Shown one piece after another: positions 19,593-28,728 of a stretch of DNA of 64,000 bases. Within the stretch, counting starts at the first letter, position 1; each line of letters begins with the position of its first letter. Position numbers and translations under genes: made by a program. The notes under the pieces are model-generated. The model was not told where the DNA came from. It saw nothing but the letters and a program-made list of their open reading frames with translations, and did no database searches. This stretch comes from Winslowiella iniecta (GTDB lineage: Bacteria > Pseudomonadota > Gammaproteobacteria > Enterobacterales > Enterobacteriaceae), in contig NZ_JRXE01000013.1 in the NCBI RefSeq assembly GCF_001267535.1, forward strand, positions 75,129-139,128, in the 5' to 3' direction.

Positions 19593-22106
19593 TCACACTT
19601 TTGGTGGCTGGTAACGCAGCAGGCGATTGGCGTTGCTGACCACGGTAATCGAAGACAAGGCCATCGCGGCTCCCGCCACTACCGGGCTGAGTAGCGTGCC
19701 GGTCAGCGGATAGAGCACGCCCGCCGCAATCGGAATACCCAGTGAGTTATAAATAAAGGCACCCAGCAGATTCTGCTTCATATTGCGTAACGTGGCTTTG
19801 GCAATCGCCAGCGCATCAGCGACGCTGTTTAAATCATGTCGCATCAGGGTGACCGATGCCGTTTCAATCGCCACATCGCTGCCGCCTCCCATCGCAATCC
19901 CGACATCCGCCTGTGCCAGCGCCGGAGCGTCATTAATGCCGTCACCAATCATCGCCACCTGACGACCTTGCTGCTGCAAACGGATAATTGCCTGCGCTTT
20001 TCCGTCCGGCAACACGCCGGCAATCACTTCATCAATGCCCGCCTGACGCGCAATCGCATGTGCTGTCGCCGGATTATCGCCGGTCAGCATAATCAGCCGA
20101 TAGCCAAGCTGGTGCAGTCGTTTCAGCGCATCGGCGCTGGTGGCGCGCAGCGGATCGCGAATTGCGAAGAGCGCCACCAGTTTGCCATCGGCCGCCAGCA
20201 TCACCGGCGTCGCGCCACTTTCTGCCTGGGTGGCGAAGACGTTATCAGCCTCGCCGGTGGCAATATGCTGCTGTTGCATCAGGGCGCGGTTGCCCAGTAA
20301 CACGTTGATGCCGTCAATCATACCGCTGACGCCCTGGCCGGGTATTGTACGAAATTGCTCAGTTGTCGGCAGTGACGCTTCTCCGGCACGCTCTGTAATG
20401 GCGCGGGCCAGTGGATGATTAGAACCCTGTTCCAGCGCCGCCGCCCAGCGCAGAGCCTGTGATTGTTTCGTCTGATTAAAGGTGATGATATCGGTTACCC
20501 GCGGTGCGCCTTCGGTCAGGGTGCCGGTTTTATCAAATACCAGCGTATCGACGCTGCTGGCGCGTTGCAGCGCATCGGCATCACGCACCAGTACGCCGAA
20601 CTCGGCGGCGCGACCAACGCCGGAAATAATCGACATCGGTGTTGCCAGACCCAGCGCGCAAGGGCAGGCAATAATCAGCACGGTGGTGGCGATCACCAGC
20701 GTATAAACCCGTTGCGGTTGCGGCCCGACGAAATACCAGATTGCCGCGCTGATGATCGCTATCGCCACCACGGTCGGGACAAATACCGCAGAGATACGGT
20801 CGGCCAGCTTGCCAATTTCCGGCTTACTGCTTTGCGCCTGACGCACCATCTGAATAATCCGTGCCAGGGTGGTATTTTTACCGATAGCCTCGGCGGTAAA
20901 CAGCACGCTGCCGTCCTGCAACAGCGTACCGGCATGCAGCGTATCGCCGGTGGTTTTCTGCTGCGGTATCGGTTCGCCGGTCAGCATGGCTTCATCCAGC
21001 CAGGCTTCTCCTGAAACGATCTCGCCGTCGACCGGCACGCGATCGCCGGTGGTCAGACGTAAGGTCATTCCCTGCGTCACCTCACTCAGCGGCACAATTT
21101 TTTCGCCATCATCGGTGACCACCCGCGCCGAAGCGGGGGTAAGATCGAGCAAGCGCTCCAGCGCTTTCGACGAGCGTTGACGCGCGCGTTGCTCCAGCGC
21201 ATGGCCAAGGTTAATCAGGCCAATAATCATCGCGCTGGCTTCGTAATAGAGGTGGCGTGCGGCCATCGGGAAGAAATCGGGCCAGATATTGACGCTAATC
21301 GAATAGAGCCAGGCCGCCGCAGTACCCAGCGCCACCAGCGTATCCATGGTCGCGGTGCCTTTTAGCAGGCTACGCCATGCGCTGCGGTAGAAATGCCCGC
21401 CTGCAATCACCATGACCAGCAGCGTCAGTACGCCAACCACCAGCCAGCCGCTGCGGTTGGTTTCGCTCAGCATCATATTGTCGCCGATCATCCCCCAGAT
21501 CATCAGCGGGATGCCGAGTGCCAGCGCTAACGCCGACTGCCAGCTAAACCGGCGCATGGCCAGACGGGCGTTTTTTTGCTGTTTCTCGCGGCGCTCAGTT
21601 TCATCTTCAATCACTTCCGCAGCGTAACCGGCTTTTTCTACCGCCTGCACTAACGCCTGCGGTGAGGCCGAACCCAGCACCAGCGCGCTGCGTTCGGCAA
21701 GATTGACGCGCGCCTGCTCGACGCCGTCGACCTGTTGTAAAGCATTCTGTACCCGGCTGACGCAACTGGCACAGCTCATGCCGTCGATCAGCAATTGATA
21801 GCTGTCGACGGCAGCGGATGCCGGAAGCTGTGAAGTGTCCGCTGTCAGCGCTTCCGGCTGGTGTTCTGAATCTGTCAGCGGCTCAGCCTTTGGGTGTGCG
21901 TTATCCTGTTCCAGCGTGGCCTGATAGCCAGCCTGTTCGATAGTTTCAATTAACTTGTATCCACAGGCGGTACCGGTCACCCGCGCCTGGTTAAGTGAAA
22001 CGTCAGCCTGTTCAACATCAGTACGTTGTTCCAGAACCTCTTTTACTCGTTTAACGCAGTGCTGGCAGGAGAGCCCGTCCAGCGCCAGTAAAATAATCTG
22101 TGACAT
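19593..22106 (-). CDS. copA: Copper-exporting P1B-type ATPase CopA
   Basis: CopA pumps Cu(I) from cytoplasm to periplasm. The 837-residue protein has two heavy-metal domains with CxxC (C14/C17 in GLSCQHC, C112/C115 in GMSCASC), eight membrane helices, the metal-transport CPC motif near residue 480, the phosphorylation site DKTGT near residue 525, and [10 protein letters not shown] near the C-terminus. Length matches E. coli CopA (834). A CueR-type promoter lies 56 bp upstream. Unlike in E. coli, a lipoprotein gene and aphA separate it from cueR. Confidence 0.97.
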   Translation of the reverse strand: MSQIILLALDGLSCQHCVKRVKEVLEQRTDVEQADVSLNQARVTGTACGYKLIETIEQAGYQATLEQDNAHPKAEPLTDSEHQPEALTADTSQLPASAAVDSYQLLIDGMSCASCVSRVQNALQQVDGVEQARVNLAERSALVLGSASPQALVQAVEKAGYAAEVIEDETERREKQQKNARLAMRRFSWQSALALALGIPLMIWGMIGDNMMLSETNRSGWLVVGVLTLLVMVIAGGHFYRSAWRSLLKGTATMDTLVALGTAAAWLYSISVNIWPDFFPMAARHLYYEASAMIIGLINLGHALEQRARQRSSKALERLLDLTPASARVVTDDGEKIVPLSEVTQGMTLRLTTGDRVPVDGEIVSGEAWLDEAMLTGEPIPQQKTTGDTLHAGTLLQDGSVLFTAEAIGKNTTLARIIQMVRQAQSSKPEIGKLADRISAVFVPTVVAIAIISAAIWYFVGPQPQRVYTLVIATTVLIIACPCALGLATPMSIISGVGRAAEFGVLVRDADALQRASSVDTLVFDKTGTLTEGAPRVTDIITFNQTKQSQALRWAAALEQGSNHPLARAITERAGEASLPTTEQFRTIPGQGVSGMIDGINVLLGNRALMQQQHIATGEADNVFATQAESGATPVMLAADGKLVALFAIRDPLRATSADALKRLHQLGYRLIMLTGDNPATAHAIARQAGIDEVIAGVLPDGKAQAIIRLQQQGRQVAMIGDGINDAPALAQADVGIAMGGGSDVAIETASVTLMRHDLNSVADALAIAKATLRNMKQNLLGAFIYNSLGIPIAAGVLYPLTGTLLSPVVAGAAMALSSITVVSNANRLLRYQPPKV

Positions 22107-22161
22107 AGTTATCGCTCCTGATTTTCCCGATTGACGTTAATGCCAGTCTGGATTGAATATA

Positions 22162-22192
22162 AGGTTAAACCTTCCATCAAGGTGAAGGTCAA
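22162..22192 (-). promoter_or_regulatory. CueR-controlled copA promoter
   Basis: On the minus strand TTGACC (-35, 22187-22192) is followed by a 19-base spacer and TAACCT (-10, 22162-22167). The overlong 19-bp spacer and the ACCTTC...GAAGGT palindrome (22169-22189) are the marks of a MerR-family activated promoter, and the sequence is nearly the same as the E. coli copA promoter. Confidence 0.93.
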
Positions 22193-22418
22193 GCCTTTAT
22201 CTTCCATCTGTTTAAGCAGGGGGATGTTCACCTTCACTATTCCAATGGTCTGACATCTACCAGATTCGTTTTGTTTAACCTTTAGTCAGGTTGGCTATGT
22301 CATTATAAAGTGGTAATGAGCCGATAAAAAAATTCAACGATATTTCCAGCAATGCGGACTGTAACCGTAGTGACCGACTCCGGTACTGATTTATTGCCTT
22401 TGGGTAGGGTAAAGAAAT

Positions 22419-22823
22419 ATGAAATTCAAAAAAAGCATCTCCGCTGTAATGTTACTGGCAGCGCTGACTATGAGCGGCTGTTCCTCATATAATTCTGTGC
22501 GGCTTAATCAGGATAAAATTGGTAGTGACTATAGTTATTATAAAATGGATCCGCCTTTGTATGTCGGTGATAAAATAAAATATAAATTAAAAGATGGCCG
22601 GGAAGGTGAATTAACTGTAGGTAAGGTCGAACCAAATACTATTGTCAGTGATTCAGGTAAAGTTGTCGCTATATCCGATATTGCTTCGCTGGAAAGAAAA
22701 GATTTTTCTAAAGGTAAAACGGCTTCGCTGGTGGGCGGCGGGTTTGCCGCTACCACGGTGATTCTGGTAGTGCTGGTATCCGCTGCGACGCTGGGCATCA
22801 TTAGCGCAGCTCTTGCCGCCTGA
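22419..22823 (+). CDS. Small lipoprotein of unknown function
   Basis: The 134-residue protein has a lipoprotein signal peptide with lipobox MSGC (Cys at 21), a polar central part that resembles a small beta domain (YVGDKIKYKLKDGREGELTVG) and a hydrophobic C-terminal segment (about residues 102-132, GGGFAATTVILVVLVSAATL). Local base composition is more AT-rich than in its neighbours, hinting at recent acquisition. Ser after the lipid Cys suggests outer-membrane sorting. A strong bidirectional terminator follows, shared with aphA. Confidence 0.75.
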   Translation: MKFKKSISAVMLLAALTMSGCSSYNSVRLNQDKIGSDYSYYKMDPPLYVGDKIKYKLKDGREGELTVGKVEPNTIVSDSGKVVAISDIASLERKDFSKGKTASLVGGGFAATTVILVVLVSAATLGIISAALAA

Positions 22824-22850
22824 TAGCTAAATAAAGTCAGTCCTGAAAAT

Positions 22851-22888
22851 AAAAAAGGCGTATCCGATAAACGAATACGCCTTTTTTT
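22851..22888. terminator. Bidirectional terminator between the lipoprotein gene and aphA
   Basis: A stem GGCGTAT / ATACGCC is flanked by A6 on one side and T7 on the other, extending the pairing. This is a classic two-way terminator between convergent genes. Confidence 0.9.
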
Positions 22889-22892
22889 ATCT

Positions 22893-23606
22893 TTAATATT
22901 CTGAGTTTACAATAACTTCTTCGCCATACGAACCGGCTTTTGGCAATGGCTGATAGCTGGAGTTTGACGCCCGCAGTACGCGAATGCCCCGTGCACCTGC
23001 TTCCTGTGCGGCAGTAATATCATTATCAGAGTCGCCGTAGAATATTTTAATCTCTTTATCCTTCAGCCACTGAGTTTTAGTGTTCTGACCTTCTTTGTCA
23101 CCGGCAAAAATAACCGGGTTAACGCTGGCATCAGGAATGCCGAAATCTTGCTGTAGGGTTTTGGTCACCGTTTCGGTTTTCGTCTGGCTACGGCCGGTAA
23201 CGAAATAAATGCTGTCACCTCGTTTCAGGTGCATAGCGATCAGGCTGCTGCCCACTTCTTTTGGCATGCTGAATTCATCCCAGCCATTATTCATTTTTTC
23301 CCAGAATTCCGGATTTTTTAAGTAGCTCTGACCTTTTGGGGAAAATTCTTTCTGACCGCGATAAAAACCAGGGCTGGAGAACAGCACGGTATCATCAATA
23401 TCAAAACCAACCGCAATGGGTGGGCGACCTTGCAGGCTGTTTTCAATCTGCGCGACAGAAACCCAGTGTATCGGTGCCTGCTGAGCAAGCTGCGCCACTG
23501 TCACCCCTGGCCAGAGTGGAGCCGGTCCCGATTCTTTCGCCATTACGTTGTGGCTGAGGCCAATAAGCAGGCAGGCAGCACTGAGGGCATAAGTGATTTT
23601 ACGCAT
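22893..23606 (-). CDS. aphA: AphA, class B non-specific acid phosphatase
   Basis: AphA is a periplasmic Mg-dependent phosphatase and phosphotransferase of the HAD superfamily. The chosen ATG at 23606 follows AGGGAAG and gives 237 residues, the same as E. coli AphA, with a signal peptide ending in VMAKES. The nucleophile motif FDIDDTVLF (D-x-D-x-T), [13 protein letters not shown] and FYGDSDNDI are visible. In E. coli aphA is near tyrB-uvrA, so its place between copA and cueR is unusual. Confidence 0.95.
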   Translation of the reverse strand: MRKITYALSAACLLIGLSHNVMAKESGPAPLWPGVTVAQLAQQAPIHWVSVAQIENSLQGRPPIAVGFDIDDTVLFSSPGFYRGQKEFSPKGQSYLKNPEFWEKMNNGWDEFSMPKEVGSSLIAMHLKRGDSIYFVTGRSQTKTETVTKTLQQDFGIPDASVNPVIFAGDKEGQNTKTQWLKDKEIKIFYGDSDNDITAAQEAGARGIRVLRASNSSYQPLPKAGSYGEEVIVNSEY

Positions 23607-23874
23607 GGTCTTCCCTTTCATCTGGTTATTTTAAGTGGACTGGACGGTCTGAATTATTTCACACCATAACCATCAGAGGCTGATTATTAAAGAAAATTAT
23701 CGCCGGGCGTCATAGAAAATTGTGATAAGCCATCGCAGGTGAGGTTAACATCAGGTCAATTCATGCCAAAAAAACGCGCCGAACCCGGTCGGTAAAATCG
23801 GGAGATGACGCAGTACCGCCAGAGCCAGCATCTGCTAAAATATCGCCACCAGAGGTAAGGTCAGGGGGAAAACG

Positions 23875-24285
23875 ATGAATATCAGTGATGTGGCGAAAAA
23901 AACCGGACTGACCAGCAAAGCAATCCGCTTTTATGAAGAGAAGGGGCTGGTAACGCCGCCACTGCGCAGCGAAAATGGTTATCGCAGCTACACCAGCAAA
24001 CATCTGGATGAGCTGATGCTGCTGCGACAGGCACGGCAGGTGGGATTTAATCTCGATGAGTGCCGGGAAATGGTGGCATTATTCAACGATCCTGAGCGCC
24101 ACAGCGCGGATGTAAAAGCGCGCACCCTCAATAAGGTCGCCGAGATCGAAGCGCATATTCATCAGTTAAGCCTGATGCGCCAGCGGCTGCTGGAACTGGC
24201 TGCCGCTTGCCCTGGCGATGACAGTGCTGATTGCCCGATTATCAATAATCTTGCTGGCTGCTGTCACACAACCAAGTCGGTTTAA
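23875..24285 (+). CDS. cueR: CueR, MerR-family Cu(I) sensor
   Basis: CueR activates copA and related copper genes when it binds Cu(I). The 136-residue protein has the MerR helix-turn-helix ([20 protein letters not shown]), a dimerisation helix and the metal loop with C112 and C120, at the same numbers as in E. coli CueR. A further CC pair occurs at 129-130. GGGGGAAAACG precedes the ATG. Its stop overlaps convergent ybbJ by 4 bp. Confidence 0.95.
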   Translation: MNISDVAKKTGLTSKAIRFYEEKGLVTPPLRSENGYRSYTSKHLDELMLLRQARQVGFNLDECREMVALFNDPERHSADVKARTLNKVAEIEAHIHQLSLMRQRLLELAAACPGDDSADCPIINNLAGCCHTTKSV

Positions 24286-24731
24286 CTTCGTGGTCTGATG
24301 CGTAAGGTAATGCCTTCAATCGCCACCACCGTGACCTCACAGCCTGCCGGCAGATCGCTGTCAGCCTGCACCCGCCAGCTGCTGTCGCCAGTTTGAATAT
24401 GACCGATACCATTAACCAGTGCCGTTTGCAGGGTTAGCTGCCTGCCAATCATCTGGTTGCCTCGTTGATTCAGGGTATTTGGCAACTGCTTTTTTTCGCG
24501 TCGTTGCATCCAGCAATACCACAGCCAGGCGGTAACCAGAGTAACCAGCGCAAACAGTCCCCCCTGCCAGGCCCACGGCAGCGGAACCAGCCAACTTAGC
24601 AAACCGATCAGCACCGCGGAAATGCCGCTCCACAGCAGATAACCATTGGTGCCGAGCATTTCCGCGACCAGCAGCAGGCCGCCGAGGGTCAGCCAGAACC
24701 AGTGAGGATGGGCAATGACGTCGGCCAGCAT
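24282..24731 (-). CDS. ybbJ: YbbJ, NfeD-like inner-membrane protein
   Basis: The 149-residue protein has three to four membrane helices in its first 75 residues and a small C-terminal OB-like domain (about 95-147, beginning [15 protein letters not shown]). This is the NfeD family, which pairs with SPFH proteins. Its ATG shares one base with the qmcA stop (TGATG), so the two are co-translated and likely form one membrane complex. Confidence 0.9.
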   Translation of the reverse strand: MLADVIAHPHWFWLTLGGLLLVAEMLGTNGYLLWSGISAVLIGLLSWLVPLPWAWQGGLFALVTLVTAWLWYCWMQRREKKQLPNTLNQRGNQMIGRQLTLQTALVNGIGHIQTGDSSWRVQADSDLPAGCEVTVVAIEGITLRIRPRS

Positions 24732-25648
24732 CAGCTTTTTCTCCGATCCTGCTTACTTTCCGCCAGCAGTTCGCTGATACCGGCAATTGAACCCATCAGA
24801 CTGGTGGCATCGAGCGGCATCAGCACCACTTTACTGTTATTGGCGGAGCCAATCTTTTGCAGCGCATCGGTATATTTTTGTGCCACAAAGTAGTTTATCG
24901 CCTGCAAATCACCGGCGGCGATCGCTTCGGAAACCATTTGGGTTGCTCGCGCTTCGGCTTCGGCAGCACGTTCACGCGCTTCAGCTTGTAAAAAGGCCGA
25001 CTGACGCTCGCCTTCGGCTTTCAGAATCTGTGACTGTTTATCACCCTCGGCGCGCAGAATCGCCGCCTGCCTGACCCCTTCAGCTTCCAGAATATCAGCG
25101 CGTTTGGTGCGTTCGGCTTTCATCTGCGCATTCATTGAAGCGATCAGTTCCGCTGGCGGGCGCACATCGCGGATTTCAATACGCGTGACTTTAATGCCCC
25201 ACGGGTTGGTCGCTTCATCAACAATATGCAGCAGGCGGGTATTAATATTGTCACGTTGCGACAGCATCTCATCCAGTTCCATCGAACCCAGTACGGTACG
25301 GATATTGGTCATGGTGAGGTTGAGAATCGACAGCTCCAGATTACTGACTTCATAGGCTGCCCGTGAGGCATCGATAACCTGAATAAAGCAGACGGCGTCT
25401 ATAGTGACATTGGCGTTGTCTTTGGAGATGATTTCCTGCGACGGAATATCCAGCACCTGTTCCATCATATTGATCTTACGGCCAATGCGATCCATAAACG
25501 GCACGATGATGTTAAGTCCGGGAGAGAGCGTTTTGGTATAACGGCCAAAGCGTTCAACCGTCCACTGGAAGCCCTGTGGCACGATTTTAACGCCGGACCA
25601 GACGACGATCAGTGCCAGAATAATCAGCACCGGGATAACGGCCAGCAT
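24731..25648 (-). CDS. qmcA: QmcA, SPFH/band-7 membrane protein
   Basis: The 305-residue protein (same length as E. coli QmcA/YbbK) has one N-terminal membrane anchor (about 3-20), an SPFH domain (about 20-190, with VVPQGFQW-like [16 protein letters not shown]) and an Ala/Glu/Arg-rich coiled coil (about 190-245). SPFH proteins assemble into large membrane rings; QmcA is linked to protein quality control. It is coupled to ybbJ downstream. Confidence 0.95.
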   Translation of the reverse strand: MLAVIPVLIILALIVVWSGVKIVPQGFQWTVERFGRYTKTLSPGLNIIVPFMDRIGRKINMMEQVLDIPSQEIISKDNANVTIDAVCFIQVIDASRAAYEVSNLELSILNLTMTNIRTVLGSMELDEMLSQRDNINTRLLHIVDEATNPWGIKVTRIEIRDVRPPAELIASMNAQMKAERTKRADILEAEGVRQAAILRAEGDKQSQILKAEGERQSAFLQAEARERAAEAEARATQMVSEAIAAGDLQAINYFVAQKYTDALQKIGSANNSKVVLMPLDATSLMGSIAGISELLAESKQDRRKS

Positions 25649-25707
25649 AGAAAACCTCCTGTTGTTTTATGTACGGGCCGACTCATTCCGGCCCGTTTGA
25701 TTCGCGC

Positions 25708-26565
25708 TTAGTAGAGCAGCGAATAGAGCTGACGACGGTATTTTGCCGCCAGTGCGTCACCGGTACCGAGCGCGGCCAGAATCTCCTGCAACATTTTACG
25801 CACTTGTCCATCTGCGGCATTCATATCTTTTTTCAGATGCACAAACAGAATTTCCAGCGCCTCTTCATTGCGGCCGACCTGATGCAGTTGCAGGGCGAGC
25901 TTTGACGCCAGTTCGGCGTTATCCGGCTCAGCTTCCAGCTGTTGCTGTAATTGCTGGATTTCCGGAGTATCAGCGGCCTGCTTCAGCAGATCGATTTGTG
26001 CCACCAGCCCCTGATAACGGGTATCCTGATCCTGTAATGGCACCACTTTCAGTACCGCTTCGGCTTCATCGCTGCGGCTCAGGGCGATCAGCACCTCGGC
26101 CAGCAGAAAGCCGATCTCACTTGACTGGTTGCTCAGCTGCCAGGCATCTTTCAGCAGCGGCAGCGCATCGATCATTTTGCCTTCCTGCATCAGCGCCATC
26201 GCTTCCTGCGCTTTCAGCTCTTCTTCACGCGGCAGCACTTTTTCCAGCAACGCGCGTACCGCTTCTTCCGGCTGCGGCCCCTGGAAACCGTCGACCGGCT
26301 GACCATTCTGGAACAGGTAGACGGTCGGAATTGAGCGCAGGCCAAACTGTGCGGCAACCGCCTGTTCAGCATCACAATCCAGCTTCGCCAGAATAAACTG
26401 ACCGGCATACTCCTGCGCCAGCCGCTCCAGCAGCGGGGTCAGTTCCAGGCAGTGCTGACTGCGTTCAGACCAGAAGTAGAACAGCACCGGAATGGCAACC
26501 GACTGCTCCAGCGTCTGGTGCAGGTTAGATTCATTGATGTTAATAATCGAAGCTTGTGGTGACAT
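25708..26565 (-). CDS. cnoX: CnoX (YbbN), chaperedoxin
   Basis: CnoX protects proteins from hypochlorous-acid damage and works with GroEL and DnaK. The 285-residue protein (E. coli 284) has an N-terminal thioredoxin fold where the usual CGPC is replaced by SQHC, as in E. coli, and a C-terminal TPR region (about 125-285) ending [10 protein letters not shown]. The ATG at 26565 (MSPQASII) is chosen because it aligns with the E. coli start; an upstream in-frame ATG adds 20 unlikely residues. Confidence 0.95.
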   Translation of the reverse strand: MSPQASIININESNLHQTLEQSVAIPVLFYFWSERSQHCLELTPLLERLAQEYAGQFILAKLDCDAEQAVAAQFGLRSIPTVYLFQNGQPVDGFQGPQPEEAVRALLEKVLPREEELKAQEAMALMQEGKMIDALPLLKDAWQLSNQSSEIGFLLAEVLIALSRSDEAEAVLKVVPLQDQDTRYQGLVAQIDLLKQAADTPEIQQLQQQLEAEPDNAELASKLALQLHQVGRNEEALEILFVHLKKDMNAADGQVRKMLQEILAALGTGDALAAKYRRQLYSLLY

Positions 26566-26645
26566 GAATTCGTCTCTTTGGCTGATGACTTTGTAACAAT
26601 ATTGGGGCGTTACGCCTCGCTTCAAGTGAAATTGTTGTTGCAGTG

Positions 26646-27419
26646 CTAGTTACTGCGCAAAATGCGATCCAGCATCCAACCTGGCAGCAAACGGCGGATA
26701 ATCGTCATTGCATGCGCCACCAGGGTGACCGGATAGCGTAATTTCGGGTGTTTACTCTCTAATGCATGGTGCAATTTCGGTAGAATGGCCTCTGGCGGCA
26801 GGGTAAAACGTGCCGCAATCGACGGATTTTTTACCGGGCGATCCTGCTGTGTCTGATTAACATTGTCAGTAAAGCGGGTGTGAATTGGCCCCGGCTCAAT
26901 CAGGCTGACACGCACGCCTGTGCCGTGCAATTCCATACGCAGCGCATCAGACCAGGCCTCCAGCGCATATTTACTGGCGGCATAGGCACCGCGGCGTGGC
27001 GTCGAGAGTAATCCCAGTACCGAGCTGGTATTGATAATCCGCCCGCCGCCATTCGCCAGCAGCGCCGGCAGCAGTAAAATCGTCAGCTGATGCAGGCCGA
27101 AGAAGTTGGTGGAAAACTGCTGTTCCAGTTGCTGGCGCGACAGCGTATGCAGCGCCCCATACACGCCATAGCCGCCGTTATTAAACAGCGCATACAGTTG
27201 ATTTCCGCTTAGTTCGGTCACCTGCTGCGCCGCATGCTCCACGCTGTGCGCATCGTCGAGATCCAGCTCAATACCGGTAAATCCCAGCTGATTCATCCGT
27301 GCCACGTCGTCCGCTTTGCGGCAGGCGGCAAACACCTGATAGCCACGACGCTGTAAATCTTGCGCGGCGACCAGGCCAATACCGCTGGAGCAACCGGTGA
27401 TTAATATGCTTTTTTTCAT
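26646..27419 (-). CDS. ybbO: YbbO, short-chain dehydrogenase/reductase
   Basis: The 257-residue SDR has the Rossmann motif TGCSSGIG (8-15), NNGG near 85, the catalytic Ser in INTSSVLG (near 135), and YAASKYALE with catalytic Tyr and Lys near 150. E. coli YbbO is an NADP-dependent aldehyde reductase. A C-terminal hydrophobic segment is also typical. It lies between cnoX and tesA on the same strand. Confidence 0.93.
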   Translation of the reverse strand: MKKSILITGCSSGIGLVAAQDLQRRGYQVFAACRKADDVARMNQLGFTGIELDLDDAHSVEHAAQQVTELSGNQLYALFNNGGYGVYGALHTLSRQQLEQQFSTNFFGLHQLTILLLPALLANGGGRIINTSSVLGLLSTPRRGAYAASKYALEAWSDALRMELHGTGVRVSLIEPGPIHTRFTDNVNQTQQDRPVKNPSIAARFTLPPEAILPKLHHALESKHPKLRYPVTLVAHAMTIIRRLLPGWMLDRILRSN

Positions 27420-27450
27420 AACTTTACCTGTTAGCGATCACAGTTTTCCT

Positions 27451-28071
27451 TCACTCGTGCTTAACTAAAGGAGACAGTTGTCTGGCCATCAGGTCGGCGA
27501 TAAAGGATTGCGCATCGGGATTGGGATGTATGCCATCCTGCTGCATCCATTCAGGTTTCAGATAAACCTGCTCCATGAAGAAGGGGATCAATGGAATGTT
27601 GTACTCCTGCGCCAGTCTGGGATAAATCCCGCTGAACGCCTCGTTGTAACGGCGACCATAGTTCGCTGGCAAACGGATCTGCATTAACAACGGCTGGGCA
27701 TTCGCCGCCTTGATATCGGTGATGATTTGACGCAAATCCTGCTCGATATTTTGCGGCGGGAAACCGCGTAAACCGTCGTTACCGCCCAGTTCAATCAACA
27801 CCCACTTGGGTTGATGTTGTTTCAGCAGTGCCGGCAAACGGCTCAAACCCTGCGTTGCGGTATCACCACTGATACTGCCGTTAATCACGGTAGGTTTTTT
27901 TTGCCATTTATCATTGAGTAGCGCAGGCCATGCCGCGCTGGCAGACATGCGATATCCGGCGCTTAAACTGTCGCCGAGAATCAGCAGCGACTCTGCCGAC
28001 GCCACGCGCGAGATCAGTAACAATAATAACAGGAACGGGTAATGCCAGCGGAAAACATTCTTGAAGTTCAT
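27451..28071 (-). CDS. tesA: TesA, periplasmic thioesterase I / lysophospholipase L1
   Basis: TesA hydrolyses acyl-thioesters, lysophospholipids and some peptides in the periplasm. The 206-residue protein (E. coli 208) has a signal peptide ending SRVASA, the GDSL block ILGDSLSAGYRM with catalytic Ser, GGNDGLRG, and the catalytic Asp-His pair in DGIHPN. The start at 28071 (MNFKNVFRWH) matches E. coli. The first 30 bp overlap the start of the divergent ybbA gene. Confidence 0.96.
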   Translation of the reverse strand: MNFKNVFRWHYPFLLLLLLISRVASAESLLILGDSLSAGYRMSASAAWPALLNDKWQKKPTVINGSISGDTATQGLSRLPALLKQHQPKWVLIELGGNDGLRGFPPQNIEQDLRQIITDIKAANAQPLLMQIRLPANYGRRYNEAFSGIYPRLAQEYNIPLIPFFMEQVYLKPEWMQQDGIHPNPDAQSFIADLMARQLSPLVKHE

Positions 28072-28728
28072 CGTCTTAGTAAGTCCGTCGGTCAGGGTGA
28101 GCATCAGTTAACCATCCTTACCGGAGTTGAGCTGGTTGTCAAACCGGCTGAGACCATCGCCCTGATTGGCGAGTCAGGATCGGGTAAATCGACGCTGTTA
28201 GGCATTCTCGCCGGACTGGATGACGGCAGTGAAGGGGAGGTGTTTCTCTGCGGCGAGCCGCTGCATCAGCACAATGAAGAGCAGCGTGCAGCGCTGCGCG
28301 CAAAGCATGTGGGCTTTGTTTTTCAGTCGTTTATGCTGGTGCCGACGCTGAATGCGCTGGAAAACGTCCAGCTCCCGGCGCTGCTGCGCGGCGACAGCGA
28401 TGGTCAGAGTCGTCAGCAGGCCAGCGCGTTGCTGGCACAACTGGGATTGGCGGAACGCTTAACGCATCTGCCCGCACAGCTTTCAGGCGGCGAGCAGCAG
28501 CGCGTGGCGCTGGCGCGCGCTTTTAATGGTCGTCCGGATTTGCTGTTCGCCGATGAACCGACCGGTAATCTCGATCGTAAAACCGGTGACCGCATCGCTG
28601 ACCTGCTGTTTTCCCTTAACCGTGATTTTGCCACCACCCTGATACTGGTGACGCATGATGAGCAACTGGCGGCGCGTTGTGACCGACGGCTGCGGCTGCG
28701 CGACGGTAAATTGTGGGAGGAAGTATGA
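28042..28728 (+). CDS. ybbA: YbbA, ABC transporter ATP-binding protein
   Basis: The 228-residue ATPase shows Walker A GESGSGKST (about 42-50), the Q-loop in FVFQSFML, signature LSGGEQQRVALARA and Walker B LLFADEPT. It is of the MacB/LolD type and pairs with the large permease YbbP. The stop overlaps ybbP by 4 bp, which indicates coupled translation. Its start region overlaps tesA on the other strand, an arrangement shared with E. coli. Confidence 0.95.
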   Translation: MPAENILEVHRLSKSVGQGEHQLTILTGVELVVKPAETIALIGESGSGKSTLLGILAGLDDGSEGEVFLCGEPLHQHNEEQRAALRAKHVGFVFQSFMLVPTLNALENVQLPALLRGDSDGQSRQQASALLAQLGLAERLTHLPAQLSGGEQQRVALARAFNGRPDLLFADEPTGNLDRKTGDRIADLLFSLNRDFATTLILVTHDEQLAARCDRRLRLRDGKLWEEV

